Of a stretch of DNA of 64,000 bases, positions 8,206 to 17,015 are shown in pieces. The first letter of the stretch is position 1; every line of letters begins with the position of its first letter. The DNA is from DASRBO01 sp035653595 (GTDB lineage Bacteria > Actinomycetota > Acidimicrobiia > Acidimicrobiales > JAJPHE01), in contig DASRBO010000041.1 in NCBI GenBank assembly GCA_035653595.1, positions 1-64,000 on the forward strand, written 5' to 3'. Below the pieces are notes generated by a model. That model saw nothing but the letters and a program-made list of their open reading frames with translations, did not search any database and was not told the DNA's origin. Made by a program: the position numbers and the translations under genes.

Positions 8206-8640
8206 ATGATCCCTCAGAGACTCTCCTTCGTGACCCTCGGGGCGCTTGACCTGCCCCGGCTGCGGGCCTTCTACGAGGGGATGGGCTGGACTCCACGCAG
8301 CGGATCGAACGACGAGTTCACCGCCTTCCTGCTTGGCGGAGTGATCCTTGCCCTGTACCCCCGGCACCTCCTGAAGGCCGAAGCCGCGCCGGACCTGGTG
8401 GCTGCGGCCCCGGGCAGCTGGAACGGCATCACGCTGGGTCTCAACGTGGAGGACAGGGCCGAGGTCGACCGGGTCTTCGACCAGGCTTGCCAGGCCGGTG
8501 CCCGCCCCCTTGCGCCGCCCCAGGACCGGGAATGGGGCGGACGCTCCGGCTACGTCGCCGATCCTGAGGAGAACCGCTGGGAGATCGTCTGGGCGCCAGG
8601 TGTCGCCTTCACGGATGCTGGAGCTGTGACTGAGCCCTGA
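8206..8640 (+). CDS. VOC-family protein (glyoxalase/bleomycin-resistance fold)
   Basis: The 144-residue product shows the two-module VOC pattern: VTLGALDLPRLRAFYEGMGW, then FLLGGVILALYPR in the first half, and ITLGLNVEDRAEVDRVFDQA, then GYVADPEENRWEIVWAP in the second. Such proteins bind a divalent metal and act on small electrophiles or oxidised substrates. The exact reaction is not predictable. It is a single gene followed by a hairpin. Confidence 0.82.
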   Translation: MIPQRLSFVTLGALDLPRLRAFYEGMGWTPRSGSNDEFTAFLLGGVILALYPRHLLKAEAAPDLVAAAPGSWNGITLGLNVEDRAEVDRVFDQACQAGARPLAPPQDREWGGRSGYVADPEENRWEIVWAPGVAFTDAGAVTEP

Positions 8641-8643
8641 TTC

Positions 8644-8662
8644 GGCCGTCAGCGTGACGGCC
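8644..8662. terminator. Hairpin between convergent genes
   Basis: A perfect 8-bp inverted repeat (GGCCGTCA-GCG-TGACGGCC) lies just after the VOC stop codon and before the stop of the opposing zincin gene. There is no U-tract, but its position suits a bidirectional terminator. Confidence 0.5.
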
Positions 8663-8693
8663 CACGGAGGGCCTGGAGCTGCCTTCGGGGTAC

Positions 8694-9044
8694 CTACGCC
8701 CAGCCCAACTGATCCAGCCGCTCGTCCCCGATACCGAAGTGGTGTGCCACCTCGTGGATGACGGTCTTGCGGATCTGGTCGACCAGGTCGGCCTCGGAGT
8801 GGCAGACCGAACAGATGGTCCGTTGGAACAACGTGATCCGATCGGGCATGACCCCGCTGTAGGAGACCGGACCTCGTCGGGTGAGGGGGATGCCCTCGTA
8901 CAGCCCGAAGAGGCGCCTTCCGTCGCTCGATTCGTCCTCGACGATGACCACCACGTTCTCGACAGCCCGGGCCAGGGGTTCGGGCAGGGAGTCGAGGGCG
9001 TCGCCCACGAGCTCCTCGAAGCGCTCGTCGGTCACTTGTATCAC
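8694..9044 (-). CDS. Zincin-like metallopeptidase-family protein
   Basis: A 116-residue single-domain zincin with the motif HEVAHHFGIGD (H97, E98, H101 and D107), matching an HExxHxxGxxD zinc site. This small cytoplasmic family is widespread in actinobacteria and its substrate is not known. The GTG start overlaps the stop codon of the upstream ECF sigma gene (GTGA), so the two are translationally coupled; it is the last gene of the yciI-sigma-zincin operon. Confidence 0.85.
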   Translation of the reverse strand: MIQVTDERFEELVGDALDSLPEPLARAVENVVVIVEDESSDGRRLFGLYEGIPLTRRGPVSYSGVMPDRITLFQRTICSVCHSEADLVDQIRKTVIHEVAHHFGIGDERLDQLGWA

Positions 9045-10345
9045 CCGCCCACCGTACGGTGGGGCTCGCCCGCTAGGAGGGCGCGACTGGCCCGAGCCCG
9101 CTCGGCCATGAGAGCCCGCTCCTGACCGTTGGTCGCCAACGCCGCCGCCCGCTCGAATTCGACCGCCGCCTCTCCGTGCCGGCCCAACTGGTCGAGCAGG
9201 TCGCCGCGCACGCTGTAGAGCAGGTGGTAGCGGTCGAGGGCACCGGCGGCGACGAGCACGTCCACCATGGCCAGGGCCTCCGCCGGACCCGAGGCCCGCG
9301 AGACGGCAACAGCGCGATTCAGCTCGACGATCGGCGAGGGCATGACCCGGGCGAGCTCGGTGTAGAGGGCGACGATCTCCTTCCAGTCCGTCTCCTCAGG
9401 CCGGAACGAGCGGGCGTGACAGGCAGCGATGGCGGCCTGGAGGGCGTAGGGGCCTCGAGGGCTGGCGAGCTCGTCGGCGCGGGCCAGGGCGGCTTCGCCC
9501 CGTCCGATGTGGAGGCGGTCCCACATCCGGCGATCCTGGTCGAGCAACAGGACAGGAGCCCCGGTCGGGCCGACGCGGGCGCGCAGGCGGGAGGCCTGAA
9601 GCTCCATGAGGGCGACGAGGCCGTACACTTCGGCCTCGTCAGGCATGAGGCCGGACAGCACCCGCCCGAGGCGGAGCGCCTCTCCGCACAGCTCGGGCCG
9701 AACCCAGTCCTCCCCCCCGGTGGCCGAGTAGCCCTCGTTGAAGACGAGATAGATGACCTCGAGCACGGCGCCCAGGCGGGTCAGGCGGTCCTCGCCCACC
9801 GGGACCTCGAACGGGACCCCGGCCCGGGCGATGGTCCTCTTGGCCCGCACGATTCGCTGCGCGATGGTGGCTTCGGGGACGACGTAGGCCCGGGCGATCT
9901 CGGGCACGGTGAGCCCTCCAACGAGGCGCAGGGTCAGCGCGACTCGAGCGGGCACGGCCAGAACGGGATGGCAGGCGACGAAGATCAGGCGGAGCCGGTC
10001 ATCGTTGATCTCATCGCTCGACACCACGCCAAGCGCCGGATCATCCGTGTCCACGGGCGACAGGGTCTGTAGCTCACGGGCGATCCGAGAGTACTTGTCG
10101 GCCGACACACGGTCTCGCCGAAAGGCGTCGATCGCCTTGCGCTTTCCCACCGTGGTGAGCCAGGCACCGGGGTTGCGGGGGATCCCGTCGTGTCGCCACT
10201 GACGGAGGGCGTCGACCAGAGCGTCCTGGGCGAGCTCCTCGGCGAGGCCGATGTCGCCGGTGAACGAGGCCAGCACTGCGACCACTCGAGGGAACTCGAC
10301 CCGGTAGGCGGCCTCGATGGCGGCGGTTGAATCGGCAGCTGCCAC
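9041..10345 (-). CDS. ECF42-type RNA polymerase sigma factor with C-terminal helical-repeat extension
   Basis: The 434-residue protein starts with sigma regions 2 and 4 (AEELAQDALVDALRQWRHDG; GGLTVPEIARAYVVPEATIAQRIVRAKRT). A long helical C-terminal extension follows, including YLVFNEGYSATGGEDWVR and TPR-like helices. This domain order is that of ECF42 sigma factors, which lack a classical anti-sigma and are encoded beside DGPF/YciI proteins; the extension is known in the family to be needed for activity. The neighbouring upstream gene is exactly such a DGPF protein, supporting the assignment. Regulation is therefore probably through the C-terminal domain. Confidence 0.9.
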   Translation of the reverse strand: MAAADSTAAIEAAYRVEFPRVVAVLASFTGDIGLAEELAQDALVDALRQWRHDGIPRNPGAWLTTVGKRKAIDAFRRDRVSADKYSRIARELQTLSPVDTDDPALGVVSSDEINDDRLRLIFVACHPVLAVPARVALTLRLVGGLTVPEIARAYVVPEATIAQRIVRAKRTIARAGVPFEVPVGEDRLTRLGAVLEVIYLVFNEGYSATGGEDWVRPELCGEALRLGRVLSGLMPDEAEVYGLVALMELQASRLRARVGPTGAPVLLLDQDRRMWDRLHIGRGEAALARADELASPRGPYALQAAIAACHARSFRPEETDWKEIVALYTELARVMPSPIVELNRAVAVSRASGPAEALAMVDVLVAAGALDRYHLLYSVRGDLLDQLGRHGEAAVEFERAAALATNGQERALMAERARASRALLAGEPHRTVGG

Positions 10346-10395
10346 GCCGCCGATTCAACCACCGGGTCTGTGAGTGCGGCGGATGGACGGGCGGG

Positions 10396-10737
10396 TCAGC
10401 CCGATACCGGGCGCACACGCACCTCGCCCTCGCCGAGGACGCCGAGGAAGCGCTTGGACCACTCGACGGCCTCAGGCAGGTCGCGGCACTCCATCAGTGC
10501 CCAGCCGCCCACCAGCTCCTTGGCCTCGGCGAACGGGCCGTCGACAACGGTGTACTCGCCACCCTTCAGGCTGATCCGGGCGCCCTCGGAGGTGGGGGCA
10601 ATGCCGCCCGTGGCGACGATGACGCCGGCCTTGGTCGCCTCCTCGACGAACCGACCCATCCTCTCGTAGAGCTCGGGGGACGGGGGCGCCGCCGGCGTCT
10701 CCGCCTCGTTGGCCAGGGTGTATCCCAGGAAGCGCAT
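10396..10737 (-). CDS. YciI-like DGPF-domain protein, partner of the ECF42 sigma factor
   Basis: A 113-residue YciI/YCII-superfamily protein with the diagnostic DGPF tetrad (VDGPFAEAKELVGG, D66-F69) and the N-terminal MRFLGYTLANEAE strand. Proteins of this family sit beside ECF42 sigma genes and are often members of their regulon. It is the first gene of the operon, 50 bases before the sigma start. Its biochemical role is unknown; the fold is dimeric ferredoxin-like. Confidence 0.88.
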   Translation of the reverse strand: MRFLGYTLANEAETPAAPPSPELYERMGRFVEEATKAGVIVATGGIAPTSEGARISLKGGEYTVVDGPFAEAKELVGGWALMECRDLPEAVEWSKRFLGVLGEGEVRVRPVSG

Positions 10738-11003
10738 GGTCTGCTCCGTTTCTCTGCTCTGTGGGCGGATCTCGCCTCACTCTGGCAGAGCGTCGAGCGA
10801 GGGGCGCCGCGATCGACACATGACGAAGATTTCCCGAAGAAAATCCTCGCTGGCCCCGGGCGTGCGTCAAGGCCACCATGCCCTGGCGCCGGGGAGGTGC
10901 CAGTGCCGGGCCGCCGACGGACCGGCCGTATGGCTGGCGGAGCGGGACTTGCCGTAGCGTCGGGCCCGTCGTCGGGTCGGTGGCCCGCTGAGGTCCAGGG
11001 GGA

Positions 11004-11852
11004 GTGGTGGAGCAGCTAGAGGGCCGGGTCGGGGTCATAACCGGAGCCGCCAGTGGGATCGGGGCGGCCATGGCTCGTCGCTTCAGTCGGGCGGGCATGA
11101 AGCTGGTGCTGGCTGACATCGAGCCCGAGCCCCTGAAGAAGGTGGCCGACGAGCTCAGGGCGAGCGGGACCGAGGTGGAGGCGGTACCCACCGACGTGTC
11201 GGTCGGCGCCCAGGTCGACGCCCTCGCCGAGGCGGCCGAGGCGGCCTTCGGGAAGGTCCACCTGCTGTGCAACAACGCCGGGGTCGGATCGGGCGGCCTG
11301 ATCGCCCAGCTGGGCGAGGACGATTGGTCCTGGGTGCTGGGGGTGAACCTGTGGGGGGTGATCCACGGCCTGCGGGCGTTCCTGCCCCGCATGATGGCTC
11401 ACGGCGAGCCGGCCCACGTGGTGAACACGGCCTCGGTGGCCGGCCTGATGGCCGCTCCCTTTATGGGCCCCTACAACGCCTCCAAGTTCGCCGTGGTGGC
11501 CATCAGCGAGACCCTCTACCACGAGATGGGCCTCACGGGCTCGAAGGTCGGCGTGTCGGTCCTCTGTCCGGGGTGGGTGAACACCCGGATCCACGAGTCG
11601 TCGCGGAACCGACCGGGGGGCGGGCCATCGGGCCTCGAGGGCGGCGGCATGCTGGCCGCCGTGCTGGCATCCGGCCTACCGCCCGAAAAGGTCGCCGAGG
11701 AGGTCCACTCGGCCGTGGTCGAGAACCGCCTCTACATCCTCACCCACCCGGAGATGACCGCCGGCATCGAGACCAGGATGAAGGCGATCGTGGCCGGACA
11801 GAACCCTCAGGTGGGTCTGGGAGAGCTGTTGGCCAACCGCCAGGAGCAGTAG
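11004..11852 (+). CDS. Short-chain dehydrogenase/reductase
   Basis: A 282-residue classical SDR: the NAD(P)-binding TGAASGIG (13-20), the NNAG motif (90-93), catalytic Ser144, and Y157-N-A-S-K161. The C-terminal substrate loop (WVNTRIHESSRNRPGG) is family-variable, so the alcohol or ketone used is unknown. Two consecutive GTG codons can serve as the start. It stands alone, facing a convergent membrane-protein gene, in a stretch with hydrolase and flavin-monooxygenase genes that suggests catabolism of small organic compounds. Confidence 0.9.
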   Translation: MVEQLEGRVGVITGAASGIGAAMARRFSRAGMKLVLADIEPEPLKKVADELRASGTEVEAVPTDVSVGAQVDALAEAAEAAFGKVHLLCNNAGVGSGGLIAQLGEDDWSWVLGVNLWGVIHGLRAFLPRMMAHGEPAHVVNTASVAGLMAAPFMGPYNASKFAVVAISETLYHEMGLTGSKVGVSVLCPGWVNTRIHESSRNRPGGGPSGLEGGGMLAAVLASGLPPEKVAEEVHSAVVENRLYILTHPEMTAGIETRMKAIVAGQNPQVGLGELLANRQEQ

Positions 11853-11868
11853 CGCGTCGACGCCGGCC

Positions 11869-12684
11869 TCAGGCGGGGGGCGGCGGCCCGACGGCGAGCG
11901 AAGCCCTCTCCCGCTGGACGTCGGCCTTGGTCACCGAAAGTACCGCCACCAGCACCACGATCAGGCCTCCGAACAGGAGGACCACCGTTCCGTCGCCCCA
12001 CGCCGTCCCGCCGACCGGGTGAGGTTTGGCCAGACCGTCGGCGACGGAGGCCCCCAGCGGCCTGGTCATGACGTAGGCGAACCAGAACGAGAAGACGGCT
12101 TTCCAGCCCATGAACCGGAAGCCGACGGCCGGCACGCAGATGATGAGGGCGAAGAGCGCGGCCGATGCCCAGTAGCCGAGGTTGAGGGTGTAGGCGGCGA
12201 AGTCGCCCAAGGCTGTGCCCATGGCGAAGGTGGCGACCACCGCCGCCCAGTAGAAGGCCTCCCGCCGCGGAGTGTCGATGCTGTGGATCGAAAGCGTTCC
12301 CTCGACCCGGGCCCAGGTGAGGAACACGGCGGCGAGGACCACGGCGTAGAAGAGGGTTGAGATCGTGTAGGGGACGCCCAGGCCGACGTGCATGACGTCG
12401 GCGGCCATGGTTCCGAACACTCCGACCATGACCACCGCCGACCAGTAGGCCCAGGCCACGTAGCGGCGCATCCGGAACTGGACGACCAGGGCCGCCACGA
12501 AGGCGATGAAGCCGATCACCACCGCCAACTCGGGAGCCATGGCGTGGACCATGTAGTCCGAGGTGGACTCGCCCATGGCCGTGGAGAGAGCCTTGATGAT
12601 CCAGAAGATGCCGGCGATCTCGGGCACCCGGAGGGCACCGCGGGTCGTCAGCCGTGAGGAGGCGGAGCGGAGGATCGGAGCCAC
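11869..12684 (-). CDS. Multi-pass membrane protein (COG4705-like)
   Basis: A 271-residue integral membrane protein with about seven hydrophobic segments. It has an internal duplication visible as VPEIAGIFWIIKALSTAMGE in the first half and RREAFYWAAVVATFAMGTALGD in the second. This FWIIK...GE / FYWA...GTALGD pattern matches the COG4705 group of uncharacterised membrane proteins. No transport or enzymatic residues can be assigned. It is a single gene, convergent with the SDR gene 17 bases away. Confidence 0.75.
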   Translation of the reverse strand: MAPILRSASSRLTTRGALRVPEIAGIFWIIKALSTAMGESTSDYMVHAMAPELAVVIGFIAFVAALVVQFRMRRYVAWAYWSAVVMVGVFGTMAADVMHVGLGVPYTISTLFYAVVLAAVFLTWARVEGTLSIHSIDTPRREAFYWAAVVATFAMGTALGDFAAYTLNLGYWASAALFALIICVPAVGFRFMGWKAVFSFWFAYVMTRPLGASVADGLAKPHPVGGTAWGDGTVVLLFGGLIVVLVAVLSVTKADVQRERASLAVGPPPPA

Positions 12685-12745
12685 GCCCCGAGGTTAGGGG
12701 GTTGTCGCGGCCTATCCTGAGCGCTTTGGCGGCAGAGGGGGATCG

Positions 12746-14110
12746 ATGGGTGGCACGTCTCAACCGGAGGTGACCGGCCCGGTAGTCGGGGGCCAGAAGG
12801 GCCGGCCGTGGTCACTCCCGCTGGCGGATCTGGCGCAGCGGGGCTACGTGGCCGAGGAGTTCTTCCTCGCCGGCACGGCCGTCTCCTACCGGATGGTTGG
12901 CGGGGTGCAGCAGACCACCGACGGCCGTTGGGACGCCGAGCCCGACGCCGAGGCCCCGTTCCGCAGCCGTATCCTGGTCGTGCGGCCGGCTGACCCCGAC
13001 CGGTTCAACGGCACGGTCGTGCTTAGCTGGCTCAACGTCACCGCCGGCTACGAGCTGGGCACGGCCGACGACGACGAGCTGCTGTCGGGCTACGCCTGGG
13101 TCGGCGTGTCGGCCCAGAAGGTCGGCATCGACGGCTTCCCACCCGGCGCCCCTGCATACCGGGGCCGCCAGGCGCCCAACCCGCCGCTCAAGGCATGGGA
13201 CCCCGACCGCTACGGCGCGCTCGAGCACCCCGGAGACCAGTGGTCCTTCGACATCTTCACCCAGGCCGCCCGGGCGGTCGGGCCCGGCCGCGACCGCCGG
13301 ACGGACCCGATGGGGGGCCATGACGTCCGTCGGCTCGTCGCCACCGGGGCCTCCCAGTCCGGCGCCCGTCTGACCACCTACATCAACGCCGTGCACCCGG
13401 TGGTGGGGGTGTTCGACGCCTTCCTGGTCACCATCGCCGGCGGCCGGGGGTCGTGGCTCGGTCCGCCTCCGGAGAGCCTCTCCACCGGCCCGGCCGCCCG
13501 GCTGGGTGCGCCGACCCGCATCCGCGACGACATCACCACCCCGGTCATGCACCTCAACAGCGAGTGCGAGGCCGTGGCGACGTTCCCCTCTCGCAGGGAG
13601 GACGACGACCACTTCCGGTTCTGGGAGGTCGCCGGGGCACCCCACGTGGTGGCGGTGGTGCCGGCCACCCGGCCGGCGGGGAGGATCGACAACCCCCTGA
13701 GCTACCGGCCGGTGCAGTCGGCCGCCTACCGCCACCTCAACGCCTGGATGACGGAGGGCACGCCGCCTCCCGTCCAGCCCCGCATTGCCTTCGGGGACGG
13801 TCCCGTGCCGGAGATCGAGCGCGACGCCAACGGCAACGCCCTCGGGGGCATCCGCCTGCCGGAGATGGAGGCACCTACGGCCGAGTACCACGGACGTGAC
13901 GAGGAGGCCGAGGGTCTCGGCGCCCTCTACGGCTGGGCCCGGCCGTTCGGGCGGGAGGAGCTGCGCCGGCTGTACCCGAGCGCCGAGGCCTACGTGGAGC
14001 AGTGGTCGGCGGCGGTCGACAACCTGGTCTCCACCGGGGCCCTCCGGCCCGAGGACGCCGAGGACGCCAAGGGGCGCGGCCTCAAGGTGGCGGCCGACCT
14101 CGACCTCTGA
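12746..14110 (+). CDS. Alpha/beta-hydrolase-domain protein (Abhydrolase_10 type)
   Basis: The 454-residue product starts GPVVGGQKGRPWSLPLADL and EEFFLAGTAVSYR, the typical opening of this hydrolase family. It contains a nucleophile-elbow-like ATGASQSGARLTTYINA (GxSxSG) near residue 200 and a late EVAGAPHVV segment likely to supply the His of the triad. There is no signal peptide. Members are found in actinobacterial gene sets for steroid or terpenoid degradation, but the substrate here is not known. The tail-to-tail flavin monooxygenase suggests a shared catabolic theme (inference). Confidence 0.8.
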   Translation: MGGTSQPEVTGPVVGGQKGRPWSLPLADLAQRGYVAEEFFLAGTAVSYRMVGGVQQTTDGRWDAEPDAEAPFRSRILVVRPADPDRFNGTVVLSWLNVTAGYELGTADDDELLSGYAWVGVSAQKVGIDGFPPGAPAYRGRQAPNPPLKAWDPDRYGALEHPGDQWSFDIFTQAARAVGPGRDRRTDPMGGHDVRRLVATGASQSGARLTTYINAVHPVVGVFDAFLVTIAGGRGSWLGPPPESLSTGPAARLGAPTRIRDDITTPVMHLNSECEAVATFPSRREDDDHFRFWEVAGAPHVVAVVPATRPAGRIDNPLSYRPVQSAAYRHLNAWMTEGTPPPVQPRIAFGDGPVPEIERDANGNALGGIRLPEMEAPTAEYHGRDEEAEGLGALYGWARPFGREELRRLYPSAEAYVEQWSAAVDNLVSTGALRPEDAEDAKGRGLKVAADLDL

Positions 14111-14134
14111 GCCTCCGGTAGGGCGCCGGCGGGC

Positions 14135-15757
14135 TCAGGCCTGGAGCACGAAGCCCTCGTAGCCGGCGCCGGCCACCTCGTCGCACTTGCGGCGGTAGGC
14201 CGGCAGACCGCCCACGTAGGGCATGTGCACCCGCTTCTTGCCCGGCACGTTGGCCCCCAGGTACCACGAGTTGCAGGCCTCCGACGCCCGCACCAGGCCG
14301 GCGACGATGGAGGCGGCGTGGTCGACCCAGGCGTCCTGGGCGCCGGGGGTGGCCTCGATGCTGCGCAGGCCCTGTTCGCGCAGGTGGCACAGGCAGTCGG
14401 TGATCCACTCCACGTGCTGCTCGATCGACACGACCATGTTCGTCAGCACGGACGGGCTGCCCGGTCCGGTGACGGTGAAGAGGTTGGGGAAGCCAGCCAC
14501 CTGCAGGCCGAGGTAGCTCACCGGGCCGTCGTCCTCCCAGACCCGGCGGAGCTCCTGGCCCTGCCGGCCGCGGATCTCGATGCGGTTGAGGGCGCCGGTC
14601 ATGGCGTCGAAGCCCGTGGCCAGCACCAGCACATCGACGTCGAATCGGCGTTGCGTCGTGCGTACGCCGTCCTGGGTGACTTCGAGGATCGGATCCTGAC
14701 GCAGGTTCACCAGGTTGACGTTGTCGCGGTTGAACACGTCGAAGTACCCGGTGTCGAGGATCTGGCGCTTGCAGCCCATCGGATAGTGGGGCACCAGTGC
14801 CTCGGCCACGTCGGCGTCCTTGACGATGCGCTTGATGAGCTCGGCGTAGAGCTCGGTGCCGGCCCGATTGGCGGCCAGGTCGAACATGACGTCGGCCCAC
14901 GAGCCCGGGGCGCTCCAGCCCAGCTCGTCCAGCACGGCGAGGCGCTCCTCCGGCGGGGTGTCGAGGATCTTCCTGGTCGGCGGGGTGACGCCCTCGAAGG
15001 AGACGGCGCCGAAGCTGACCAGGCCGGCATAGGCGGCACGCTGCCTCTCCCGAAGGGTGTCGTAGCCGGCCTTGATCCGGTCCATCTCCCCCGGTTCGAG
15101 GCTCCGGTTGTCGGCGGGTCGCGTGTAGGCGGCGGAACGCTGGAAGACGTAGAGGTGGTCGGCCGCCTCGGCGATTATGGGTATCGACTGGACCGCCGAG
15201 GACCCCGTGCCGATGACGCCGACCCGTTCACCCGTGAAGTCGTGGCCCTCCTTGGGGTAGCGGCTGGTGTAGAGGGTCACGCCGGCGAAGCTGGACAGCC
15301 CGGGGATGTCCGGCTCGAGTGGAGCCGACAGGCAGCCGGTACCGGCGATCACCCAGCGGGCGACGAAGGTGTCGGGACCGTCGGTCTCCACCAGCCAGGT
15401 GGCATCGACCTCGTCGAACGTGAGGGCGGTGACGGTGGTCGACAGCTGGATGTCGCGTCGGAGATCGAGGCGATCGGCCACGAAGTTCAGATAGGCCTCG
15501 ACTTCGGGCTGGGCCGGCATCAGCTCGGTCCACTCCCACTCCTCCTGGATCTCCTTGCTGAAGCTGAAGGAGTACTCCACGCTCTGGACGTCGCAGCGAG
15601 CCCCCGGGTACCGGTTCCAGTACCACGTGCCGCCCACGCCGCCGCCCTTCTCGAGGGCCCGGACGGTGAAGCCCCGCTCCCGTAACAGATGCACTGAGTA
15701 CAGGCCGGCGAAGCCGGCACCGATGACGATCACGTCGTAACGCTTCGGTTCCCCCAC
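14135..15757 (-). CDS. Flavin-containing monooxygenase, Baeyer-Villiger type
   Basis: The protein has an N-terminal FAD motif GAGFAG directly after the start and a second dinucleotide motif VGVIGTGSSAVQS for NADPH, with the ATGF block before the C-terminus: the layout of class B monooxygenases. The GTG giving VGEPKRYDVIVIG (540 aa) is preferred; a far-upstream ATG adds 45 atypical residues. The Baeyer-Villiger fingerprint FxGxxxHxxxW[PD] is recognisable but reads FAGVTLYTSRYP (157-168), with Tyr in place of both His and Trp. The family is clear; whether it performs lactone formation is uncertain. Confidence 0.85.
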   Translation of the reverse strand: MGEPKRYDVIVIGAGFAGLYSVHLLRERGFTVRALEKGGGVGGTWYWNRYPGARCDVQSVEYSFSFSKEIQEEWEWTELMPAQPEVEAYLNFVADRLDLRRDIQLSTTVTALTFDEVDATWLVETDGPDTFVARWVIAGTGCLSAPLEPDIPGLSSFAGVTLYTSRYPKEGHDFTGERVGVIGTGSSAVQSIPIIAEAADHLYVFQRSAAYTRPADNRSLEPGEMDRIKAGYDTLRERQRAAYAGLVSFGAVSFEGVTPPTRKILDTPPEERLAVLDELGWSAPGSWADVMFDLAANRAGTELYAELIKRIVKDADVAEALVPHYPMGCKRQILDTGYFDVFNRDNVNLVNLRQDPILEVTQDGVRTTQRRFDVDVLVLATGFDAMTGALNRIEIRGRQGQELRRVWEDDGPVSYLGLQVAGFPNLFTVTGPGSPSVLTNMVVSIEQHVEWITDCLCHLREQGLRSIEATPGAQDAWVDHAASIVAGLVRASEACNSWYLGANVPGKKRVHMPYVGGLPAYRRKCDEVAGAGYEGFVLQA

Positions 15758-15887
15758 GCCGGCGGAGTTTAGGGCGGCTGCTCCGGGGCAACCGGTCCAT
15801 GCCCCCCGCCGTTGGATCGAGGGGACGGTCGGCACGGGGACGCCCGCCCGAGGGCCGGAGCCGGGTGGACGAGGGAAATGGCGACGC

Positions 15888-15922
15888 GCCACGGGCCGGC
15901 GCCCTCGGCGCCGGCCCGTGGC
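15888..15922 (-). terminator. Strong GC hairpin after a membrane-protein gene
   Basis: A perfect 16-bp stem (GCCACGGGCCGGCGCC and its complement) closes a CTC loop. It follows the stop codon of the minus-strand DUF1453-like gene by 18 bases and is the best terminator hairpin in the window, though without a U-tract. Confidence 0.7.
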
Positions 15923-15940
15923 GGGGGGCTGGTGGCCGGC

Positions 15941-16471
15941 TCAGGCGGCCTGAAGGCGCTGGCGGAGGCCGCCACGGGGAACCTCGGCCCCGGTGCGGAT
16001 GGCCTTGGCCCAGAGGACGGCGGTCCGGACCCCGACCTCGACCATCGCCATCAGGATGAACCCGACGGCCCAGGCGGCCCCGGAGGTGATGTGGAAGGTC
16101 TGGCTGAAGCTGGCCACGCTGGCTCGCCCGCCGTGGGTGACCCAGAGGCTGAACCCCATCCGGGCCCCGATGCCGAAGACCCACAGGGCCGCCGCCATCG
16201 CTCCCGCCTTGGCGAATGCGCCGGCGCCCAGCCGGCTGACCGTGGTGGCCAGGCCGGCGGCCAGGCCGAGGGCGGCGCCGGTGCCAGCGAGGGCGGCCTC
16301 GAGGACCACGTCGTTGCCGGCGGTCGGGATGTCGTGGAGGAACTGGGAGGCGGCCCACACCGTCATCACGACGGGAAGCAGCAGGCGGGCCCGGGTGACC
16401 TTGTGCCCCCGCAACTGAAGAACGACCAGTCCGACGAGGGCGATGTTGAGGGCGTAATCAGTGATCGTCAT
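15941..16471 (-). CDS. CcdC/DUF1453-like membrane protein
   Basis: A 176-residue protein with five hydrophobic segments; MTITDYALNIALVGLVVLQL is the first. A conserved-looking ASQFLHDIPTAGND loop and ALWVFGIGARMGF follow. This resembles the DUF1453/CcdC-like family of small membrane proteins of unknown function. The start was set at the ATG before TITDYALN; a longer frame upstream is arginine-rich shadow. It is transcribed divergently from the arsR gene, so the palindromic operator in between might control both directions. Confidence 0.65.
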   Translation of the reverse strand: MTITDYALNIALVGLVVLQLRGHKVTRARLLLPVVMTVWAASQFLHDIPTAGNDVVLEAALAGTGAALGLAAGLATTVSRLGAGAFAKAGAMAAALWVFGIGARMGFSLWVTHGGRASVASFSQTFHITSGAAWAVGFILMAMVEVGVRTAVLWAKAIRTGAEVPRGGLRQRLQAA

Positions 16472-16555
16472 GGTTGTCACTGTCCGCCATCGGCGAGGCC
16501 CTGCCATCGGCCCCCGGGTTGACCGCCGGGTGGATTCCGGTTTCCACCCGGCCGG

Positions 16556-16589
16556 TTGACATATACCGATATAGGAATATGATTGGCTC
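16556..16589 (+). promoter_or_regulatory. Sigma-70 promoter with overlapping palindromic operator for the arsR operon
   Basis: TTGACA (16556-16561) and TATGAT (16578-16583) are separated by 16 bases, a near-consensus promoter. The expected start point falls at or next to the ATG at 16590 and there is no ribosome-binding site, implying a leaderless mRNA. An inverted repeat CATATACC-N6-GGAATATG (16560-16581, one mismatch) covers the spacer and -10 element, as expected for an ArsR-type autorepressor site. Confidence 0.75.
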
Positions 16590-17015
16590 ATGGCCCGAGC
16601 CGCCACCACCACCGACGTCTTCAACGCCGTGGCCGAGCCCCGCCGACGCCAGATCCTCGACCTCCTGGTCGAAGGGGAGCGCCCGGTCAACGACCTGGTC
16701 CGGGACCTCGGCCTCGGCCAGCCGCAGGTGTCCAAGCACCTGCGGGTGCTGAGGGAGGTCGGGGCGGTGGAGGTTCGGGACCAGGGCCGCCAGCGCCTGT
16801 ACCGCCTCAACGGCCGGGCCCTGCGGCCGGTCCACCAATGGATCAGCAGCTACGAGGCGCTGTGGGCAGAGCGCTTCGAGCGTCTCGACGAGGTACTGGA
16901 GGAGATGCTCGCCGGTGCCGCCGGGCCCAGCGGCACCGGCGATCCCGACGCCGATCAGACCGACAGCAGGTACAGCCCCGAGGAGGAGAGCGATGACGGC
17001 ACTGAGCAGCGGTGA
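16590..17015 (+). CDS. ArsR-family winged-helix regulator
   Basis: A 141-residue ArsR/SmtB-type repressor: DVFNAVAEPRRRQILDLL, then the recognition helix region LGLGQPQVSKHLRVLREVG, and the wing RDQGRQRLYRLNG. It has no cysteine, so it does not sense metals through the classical CxC site. This subgroup is typically paired with an SRPBCC/AHSA1 protein, as here: the next gene starts 23 bases before its stop. It very likely represses its own operon through the palindrome that overlaps its promoter. Confidence 0.92.
   Translation: MARAATTTDVFNAVAEPRRRQILDLLVEGERPVNDLVRDLGLGQPQVSKHLRVLREVGAVEVRDQGRQRLYRLNGRALRPVHQWISSYEALWAERFERLDEVLEEMLAGAAGPSGTGDPDADQTDSRYSPEEESDDGTEQR

Noticed and set aside
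14225..15685. 486-codon plus-strand frame
   Set aside because: Antisense shadow of the flavin monooxygenase gene; no motif.
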